From NCBI GenBank assembly GCA_013399855.1, contig VXAY01004289.1, positions 600,948 to 664,947 of the forward strand: a DNA stretch of 64,000 nt, written 5' to 3'. Shown here piece by piece: positions 57,259 to 64,000 of this stretch; within the stretch, counting starts at the first letter, position 1; each line of letters begins with the position of its first letter. The notes beneath the pieces were generated by a model. It was given only the letters and a program-made list of their open reading frames with translations. It was not told the origin of the DNA and searched no databases. A program made the translations under genes and the position numbers. Origin of the DNA: Oxyruncus cristatus (taxonomy: Eukaryota > Chordata > Aves > Passeriformes > Cotingidae).

Positions 57259-57720
57259 CCGTCAGCGTGAAGGGATCCCGACGGGAACGCTCCTCCTGCG
57301 CGCGCCGCAGCCTTCGTGGGGAGGAGAGACGGGAAATGAAAGCTCTCACAGGAGCACAGCAGCACTCGCATCCTTCGCCCGGGAACGGGGAGAGGCCGGC
57401 GGCGTGCCCGGCACACCGGGCAGGGCAGCGTCCCACTGCCAGACCCCGCCGGGCGGAGGGGGAACCCCCCGGCCCCGCTCGCTCCTCCCGGGGCGGGACG
57501 CGGAGCTCGCCTGGGCTCCGCTCCAGCGGGGAGCGGCCGCGGGGCAGCGCAGGGCACGGGGCGCATGTTGGGGGGCTCGGCGGCAGCGGGAGCCCCCGGC
57601 AGCCCCGCGGCTCCGTGCGCTGCCGGCGCGAACTGCCCGCTCGCCATCGCCGTCCCGGCGCTCCGGCCACTCACTGAACGCATCCTAAATCAAAGCGACG
57701 CCCGTGCAGCGCTCGAGCCG
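57259..57720 (-). promoter_or_regulatory. CpG island with minus-strand first-exon candidate
   Basis: A dense CpG island carries the strong minus-strand donor ACGG|GTGAGT (exon would end at 57259). On the minus strand an ATG in good context (GGCGATGG, A at 57647) opens a frame MASGQFAPAAHGAAG... that stays open to the donor, ending LHADG. The 389 nt from the ATG to the donor leave two extra bases, the phase required by TNRC6A exon 38450-38497. No known domain is recognised in the peptide, and GC-rich DNA often leaves frames open by chance. It may be an upstream alternative TNRC6A promoter, an unrelated gene start or a non-coding RNA. Confidence 0.5.
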
Positions 57721-57779
57721 CTTCCCTGGCTTGGGCACAGCTCCGGATTTGGATTTAGCATCTCCTGAGCCAAGTCCTC

Positions 57780-58969
57780 GGTGCATTCTGTGTTAAATAA
57801 CTAAGGTTAATTTGATTTGATGCACCACTTCATTACCATAAACAGCTCACAGTGTGTCAGTCCTCTGTTATTATGGTTCCCTACAGCCGGCATCCTGTTC
57901 ATTTTCCATCAGCGCTGGAGCTTCCCTGTGATCCCCTCCCAGCCAAGCCCTCCTGCCTGAACTCCCCCCAGCCGTAATTAGGTGTCATTTATTCTGCAGC
58001 TGATGGTTACAATCATTTACAAAAATAGGGGCAAGGATATTAAATTGATTTTATGTTGCAGCCACACTTGCCTCTGGTGGCTGGGATGAGGCTGTGTGTG
58101 CAGGGGACCCCACAGGGAGAAGAAGGGATGCTCTGAAAGGAAGGTGCTTTGGCGAGGGGATGCCATGCTGGGGAGCCCCGGGAGCCCCAGTAGTGGCTGG
58201 TCGGGGTCAGCAGTGCCTGCAGAGAGGCAGAAGGCAAAGCACAGTGCCAGTCACTGCCCAGGTGGGATTTCTGCCCCCACTCCCACAGCCAGGGAGGGAA
58301 GTGCTCTGCCACCATCAGCACTAGAACGGGCACAGATCACTTAGAGCAAACTGAACACACAAAGCCACTGTCAACACCTATCTCCACCTTGGCCCCTTTT
58401 GGCCACCAGTGCCTTTGCCAAGGCAGGCATTGCTGTCCCCGTCCTCCTCAGCTACATTTTCCCATGTGTTCCACAGACTGTCCCTGTGCTGCTGGAGCAG
58501 GGAATGGGGTTGTCCCTGCTGCTCTGCCCTCCAAAATGGGGCTGTTTCCTCATTGTCTCCCATTTAATTCCACCATCACACTGGAGGTGCCACCTGCAGA
58601 TCCTTACCATCAATTTTGTTTGACAAATAACTCCAGTGTTTGGAAACTCCATAATTTACAGAAACACGACCATGCTGGCACATCCCACAGGTACAGGGAA
58701 GCAGTTGGTGGGACAAATCCCACAGTCATGTGGTCAGAACACACTGTTTCGCTGGGACACGGGGGGAATCTGGGAACTGACGAACCAACAGCTCAGAGAA
58801 ACTCAGAAGCATCACACTGTGGCTGTGGGTAGAGCTGCAGATGCCGTGACTGGCCTGACCCCATAATGGCAAAGGTGGAAACCCAAAGAATACAGCAGCA
58901 GCCCTGCCCTGCACTGATAATGCTGCTCCCCGTGCCAGCACCGGAGAGGGGGACACAGCGTGCAATCAG
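57780..58969. other. intergenic, AT-rich island then GC-moderate; no gene
   Basis: Bases 57780-58070 are AT-rich, with homeodomain- and HNF1-like words (GGTTAATTTGATTTGATG, CCGTAATTAGG). The remainder has no recognised feature. Confidence 0.5.
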
Positions 58970-59129
58970 AGTATCCAGGATAGAAGAGGAATACCCAGGA
59001 TAGAAGAGGAATACCTGATAAATGACACGAATACCCAGTATCCAAGCAGAATATCCAGTACACATGAGGAAAACCCAGTTCACAAGAGGACTACCCAGTA
59101 CAGAAGCAGCATACCCACTGCACAAGATG
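58970..59129. repeat. minisatellite, eight 20-bp units
   Basis: Eight consecutive units of exactly 20 bp follow the loose consensus AATACCCAGTACAGAAGAGG (unit starts 58970, 58990, 59010, ... 59110). Units diverge by several substitutions but show no indels. The period is not a multiple of three and no coding role is suggested. Confidence 0.92.
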
Positions 59130-62100
59130 AATGCACTGGGAACACCCTGTCTCCTGACAATGGGCTGGGCTCCATCTGCTCCTGCTGCCCAGAAGAGCCC
59201 GTGGTGGCTATGGCCCCATCCCTGCTGGGATCCTGTGAATCCCCCCAAGTCTGGCCACCCACCAGTGCTCCCCTGGGCTGGGCACGCTGTCCCTCCTCGC
59301 CCAGCCCTGCTCTGTGCCAGGATGTTCCACACGCTGGTCCCACTCCCCACAGAGCAAACACAGCTCACCCACAACAGTTCCTCTGTTATCATTTCTGGGG
59401 GTTTTAACTGGAATATGCTCAAGTGGTGGTGTTTGCAGGGCCGGCAGCATTAGTGGGGCACTGGGCTGTGACAATATAAAATAGATATTGTTAGAAGCCA
59501 CTTAAGCCTTTCCATGGGAGGATTGCAGAGCCCTGGAGCAGAGCCCAGGGGACGGTCTTTTATTGCCACTGTGACCAGGTCAGTTACTCCAGAACTCAGC
59601 AAATTATTTATGAGGTGGTTGGCCTGTTAAAACATTAACACATCCATCACACTGTCGCTGATCCTGCTCCTGTGTTCATGGCATCATTGGGCTTGGAAAT
59701 TTACTGGCATTTGATTTGCTTCAAAGCTGCATTTGCAAGAAAACCCCCACCTCCAGCTCCCGCTGTGACAGCGTTATAGCTGGACCCAGCAGCTCCTCCA
59801 AATGCCCTGAGATTATTTTTCCTTTTGGTTTTGTCTTTACTCCTGTTGCCTTGTTGCATGGCCTAAACAAAGGTACAGATTGGCTCTTTAATTTGCAAAG
59901 ACACTTCAGAGCAGTAAAAATCAAATTTAGCTTTTACCATTAGAATCTCGACCTGCCCTTTAAGTGCAACGGCTGGCAGTGGGAGTGCAGGACGAGCCAG
60001 CCCAGCCACTCCTCTGAAAGTGATAAAGCATCGAATCTGGAGGATAAATGGGCTGACGGCTCTGGGCACCCCGTGGTGACAATCCAGCAGGGAGAGGCAG
60101 ATAGTGCTTCCCAGGAAGTGGGGGCATTTATTTCTGTCTGTCAAGACACAGAGAAGATGGAGAACATACAAGGGATGGGAATTAGTGTCTTAATCTACTG
60201 CATTTACTCTTGTCCCTTTTTTTAATGCCTTTGGCTGCTCATTTTCCTGCATCTGATATTTTATTATCATGTCTTTTATGACATTTCCAGATATTCATTA
60301 AATCAAAAGGGAGAGTTCTGCTTTGTGTGCTGGCTGGAGACCCAGCAGAGTGGCTGGGGATGCCTGGAGAGGAAGGTCTGAACCCGGCTGTCTCCTGGCT
60401 GCTGGGGAGTCTGGGGGGGAGTGGGTGCCCCAGCCCTGCTCCTATGGGTGAGGGAAGCAGGAGAAGGAATAAAACCACAGTCCAAGGAGTGCTGGGCAGA
60501 CTCTGGAAGCTCACCCTGTTCCTCTTGCCACAGGCCCTCCAATGGGGGATCCCGTTCATCTCTGTCCCACGCCGGGTCAAAGTCCCCAGAACTGGCCGCT
60601 GTCCCCTCTGCCGTGGACGAGGAGCTGCCGCAAAGAAGGAAGGAAGAAGCTGCTCTCCATGTCCACCACAGACAGGTTGGGAAGCAGCCGGTGAAGATCT
60701 CTATGAGGACACTCAGCTTTAGATGAACAGGTTGTGCTGAGCCTGGAAATCCATCATGGCACGTTTTCCCGAGGCACAGCCAGGGGCAGGCTCCCTGCCC
60801 CGTGGGCTTCTTCCCCCACTGTTGGCACCCTAAAGGCCCCTGCACTCCTGCCACAGTGGGATGCACATGGCAGAGACACCCCCTGCTCACCCGAACCCCA
60901 TCCCTGCTGGCCTCCCTGGGGCTGCACTCAGCAAACTCTCCGTTTGCTGGGGCCCTTAATTACAGACCGTCTATTCACAGCCCTCGAGGAACTTGTCCTT
61001 TATTCCCCAGGCTGTCTGTGGGGGGCTGCTCTCCCGTGCCTCCTGCACTCCTGGTTCAGGGTTTTGCAAGGGGTGGGAAACCCAGGGTCCTGTTGGCAGA
61101 GTCCTGGTGTGCTGCAGGGTTCAGCTCTCATGTTTGAAGGTTTAATGTTGGTGGCACCTGCAGCTCTGAAGCAAATTTAGAAGCAGAGACCGCTGTGGGA
61201 GACACGCAGCACAAGGTCTGTGTGGATGGAGCACCTGGGAGAACTGCAGGTGACAGTCAGGAAGGTCCCAGGGAAGGTGCTGAGGAAAGGTCTTGTCCCT
61301 GGTCCTGGAGAAAGTTCCCGGGGCAAGGTCCTCGGAGCTGGCACCCAGCTGGGCTGCTGGAGGGTGGCTGCCCCCTCTCTTTACATCGGCATCTTCACTG
61401 CTCTGCAGCTCTCAGCTCCTCAGGAGAGACTGGCCCATGAACTGTGCTGGAAGCACCAACAGAACCTGGAAGAGAAGCACCCGGGGCAGCCCTGGAGCCT
61501 GTGATCCCTGTGGAGCAACAGGAGCGGAGCACAGAGGGACAGGGCTGGGCCCAGCAAGAGCGACTTCACTGTCAGCCCCAGAGCTGGGAGGAAGGCAATG
61601 GGGGTGAGGAGGAGGAAAGGGGAGGAAACCTCCCTGCGTGGGGGGCTCTGGGCTTTGCGATTTGAGGTGTTGCTGCAGTGGGATTTGGCTGCCCCACTCA
61701 CCAGCCAGCACAGCTGGTGCACAGTTGTGGGTTTGCACCCGGGACCGGTCCTGACCCCTGAGACACGACGCCAATGTCCTGACTCCTGCCAGGAGCTGTG
61801 TCTGCAGCTCCACGTGCAGTGAGACTCCATGGGATGCTGGCTGGACATGCAACAAGGGGCTGCACGCTTCACAGGGCACGGGGGGACACCACGCTGGCAC
61901 GGGGGCTTCCACCACGTCCTCTCCCTTGGACTATGGGGGAACATTCATAGGAGCAGGTTTTGATGGGAGCAGAATTCCTGCCAGGAAACTATTACAGAGC
62001 CAATTAAACCCAATAAAAATCCAGGACGTGAGCAAAGCGCTGTGGGAGAGCAGAGCGGTGCAGGGGGGTGGGTCACTGGGTGGTGTGTTCAGGGACAGCC

Positions 62101-63240
62101 GCCTGCCAGGCAAAGACTCTGTACGAGCACAGAGAAGGATCATCCTCCAGCAGCGCCGCCATGGAAGCTGCTTCCCTGCTTTGAAATAACACAGCAGCTG
62201 GACTTGGGAGAAGCAGCAAGCATGAGAACAGGGCAGGGCAGACATTGATGCCAATTAAAAGCTTGTGGAGCTCATTCCCCCAGATGGCAAATCCTGACTC
62301 CAAACACGAGCCTGTGTTTGCCGAAGCCACGCATTCCAGGCTTGCACAAGGCAGCCGGCCTGGACGGCGGGTGATTGGCAGCCGCATTCAGCAGCACTCA
62401 GAAATCCCCTTCTCTGTTGTCCCTGTAAGATCTTTGGGGATGCCTCTGCAGCATATGGTTCCCTTCAGCGGCACAAAGGGCCCACAGCGGCCTGGGAATG
62501 CCCCGAGTGTTAAATACGGGATCACTGCCGCGACAGTGCCGCACCCGAACGGCAGCTCCCAGTGGTGTCAGCTCCAAAGAGCTTTTGTGGATAATTAGTT
62601 CAAGGACAAAAAGTAGGAAATTGTTACCGATGGCTGAACCTGCAGTGGGCCCGACTGACACATGGGGTTGGCCATCGCCCCCCGTGCCCCGGCTTCCCTG
62701 TGCGCTTTCCCTGCTCCCCCGTTCCTGTGCTGACACTGGGGAACAAAGGCCAGAGCCGGTACAGGGCAGTAATTCATCAGCGCCCCGGCACACAGCTGCC
62801 CTCTCCCAGCACAGCTGCCAGCCGCCCCAGACACGATTCACCCGGCCTCCATTCCCATGGTCTCCAGGGAGATGGCGATGGACCTGCATCCTAATGATGG
62901 GTGGCCGATGGCACCGGCACCCACAACCAGCTCCCTCCAGCCCTTCCTGACACCAGCACCAGCACTCCCGGCATTACGGATTCAGCCCCAATTCCAACAC
63001 AGCAGCGAGAGAGGGAGAGAGGGTGGCCCCACCCCAGTGGGGACATCGCTGGGGACAAAACTGGGGAGTGCCGATGCACCGACCAAGCACCAAAATAAAA
63101 CCTGCATTGTCTGAGAGCTGCCACTTTGGGACTGGCAACCCGGCGTTGGCGCTGAGCACCTGGCACCAACCACCCCTCAGACGAGGAAGGAAGGGAAACC
63201 AGCCCCCCAAACCCACCCCAAGCAGGACACATCATGGTTA
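59130..63240. other. intergenic; no supported gene
   Basis: The stretch contains the AT-rich patch 59560-60310 embedded in GC-richer sequence. Open frames on both strands lack domains and splice support. Confidence 0.5.
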
Positions 63241-63244
63241 AACC

Positions 63245-63640
63245 CCGGCATGGACGCAGCAGAGCCGGCGGCCGCAGAGCACCCTGAGCCCGCCCCAGGG
63301 AGCCCTTTGTGGAGCGTCGCGCTGCTCGCAGGCCGGAGATGGGACACGCGCCGGCAAACCCGCCCCGCCCTCACACCCGACCCCTGCCCGAGCGCCCCTG
63401 GCAGCGCCGCAGCCCCGGGGCCACCGGTGGCTCCCGCGGCACGAGGCCGCAGGCGGCGGAGCCCACTCGTGCCCCGCATGGCAATGAGGCAGCGGCAGCG
63501 CCAGTTAATTGCTGAAGTGTCTGTTCACTCACCGAATGAGGAGCCGTGGCGCCGGAGCGGAGGGCAGGGCTTGGCAGCGCTGCGGCGGCACGGAGCGGGT
63601 ATGGCTCCACCACGCCGGGCAGGTGAAGGCAGGAGAGCGA
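63245..63640 (-). promoter_or_regulatory. CpG island with minus-strand donor (non-coding first-exon candidate)
   Basis: This CpG island contains the consensus minus-strand donor CATTCG|GTGAGT (exon would end at 63533). No ATG occurs on the minus strand between about 63660 and the donor, so any such exon would be untranslated. The upstream side carries an E-box cluster. Which gene it serves cannot be told from the window. Confidence 0.45.
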
Positions 63641-63682
63641 CCTGCTGATATTTTCGTATTTAAATTTCTTTTTTTTTTGAGC

Positions 63683-63757
63683 TCACGTAGCATTTAGGGT
63701 CACATGCTGCTGCGAGCACCGGTCGCACCGTCACGTGCCGGGGTCAGGGCTCACGTG
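63683..63757. promoter_or_regulatory. E-box / CLEAR-like cluster
   Basis: Two CACGTG E-boxes (63732-63737 within TCACGTGCCG; 63752-63757 within TCACGTGATG) are accompanied by TCACGTA at 63683-63689 and GTCACATG at 63699-63706. TCACGTGA-type words bind USF and TFEB/MITF family factors. The cluster is just upstream, on the minus strand, of the 63.4-kb CpG island. Confidence 0.5.
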
Positions 63758-64000
63758 ATGAGCAAACCTGATGAAGTGCCACCACGACCCATTTTGCGTC
63801 GACCCTAAAAAACTTAGTTGTAAAAACCTAATTCATAAAGGGGTTAATGAAATAATTACTTTTTGAAGCAGGCTTCTATCCGTAAGGACCAAATAATTTC
63901 ATGGGGAGGGGGTGGGAGAGCAAGAGATGGGAATGAAATGCCAAGATTTCGATGAATATTTAATACACCCTCCACGCTCCTCAGCAGCTCCTGCACTTGG
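63758..64000. other. window end; no feature
   Basis: This is AT-rich sequence beyond the E-box cluster with nothing recognised. Confidence 0.6.

Noticed and set aside
57243..57768. Plus-strand open frames across the 57.5-kb CpG island
   Set aside because: All frames are open on both strands because of GC content. Only the minus strand has a consensus donor in a plausible place.
1..64000. CRISPR arrays, phage, plasmid or defence systems
   Set aside because: There are no repeat-spacer arrays or bacterial gene layout. The window is an animal nuclear locus with spliced genes.

Overview
This window is vertebrate nuclear DNA, almost certainly from a bird. The signs are a spliced gene with consensus GT..AG introns, several CR1 LINE fragments with the (ATTCTGTG)-type 3' tail, low overall repeat content, compact introns and GC-rich CpG islands. 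The wording of the CR1 copies looks neoavian or songbird-like, but that is only an impression. No bacterial, phage or viral system was seen.

The left 39 kb (minus strand, transcribed right to left) is the gene TNRC6A, which encodes GW182, the Argonaute-binding scaffold protein of microRNA silencing. I traced 21 coding exons by hand from splice sites and reading phase, between 38497 and 468. All phases join without a frameshift or stop and give about 1739 residues. The order is: a charged coiled-coil-like N-terminus (three small exons, one only 22 nt), a proline/glutamine region, a single 2.6-kb exon carrying most of the GW/WG repeats, the Argonaute-hook segment, a Q-rich middle domain, the PAM2 motif that binds PABPC, and the start of the silencing domain. 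The RRM and C-terminus lie beyond position 1 and are not in the window. The start codon is not visible. It probably falls in a 111-base run of N (39014-39124) inside the CpG-island promoter.

From 39.4 to 64 kb no protein gene could be supported. This stretch holds two abutting CR1 fragments in opposite orientation next to the promoter, a possible polyadenylation signal for a divergent transcript, an exact-period 20-bp minisatellite, AT-rich patches that look like non-coding regulatory islands, and two more CpG islands near 57.5 and 63.4 kb. Each of these islands carries a strong minus-strand splice donor. The 57.5-kb one has an open reading frame from a well-placed ATG to its donor that ends in exactly the phase needed to join the first visible TNRC6A coding exon, so it may be an alternative upstream promoter and first exon. 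That link is inference and untested.
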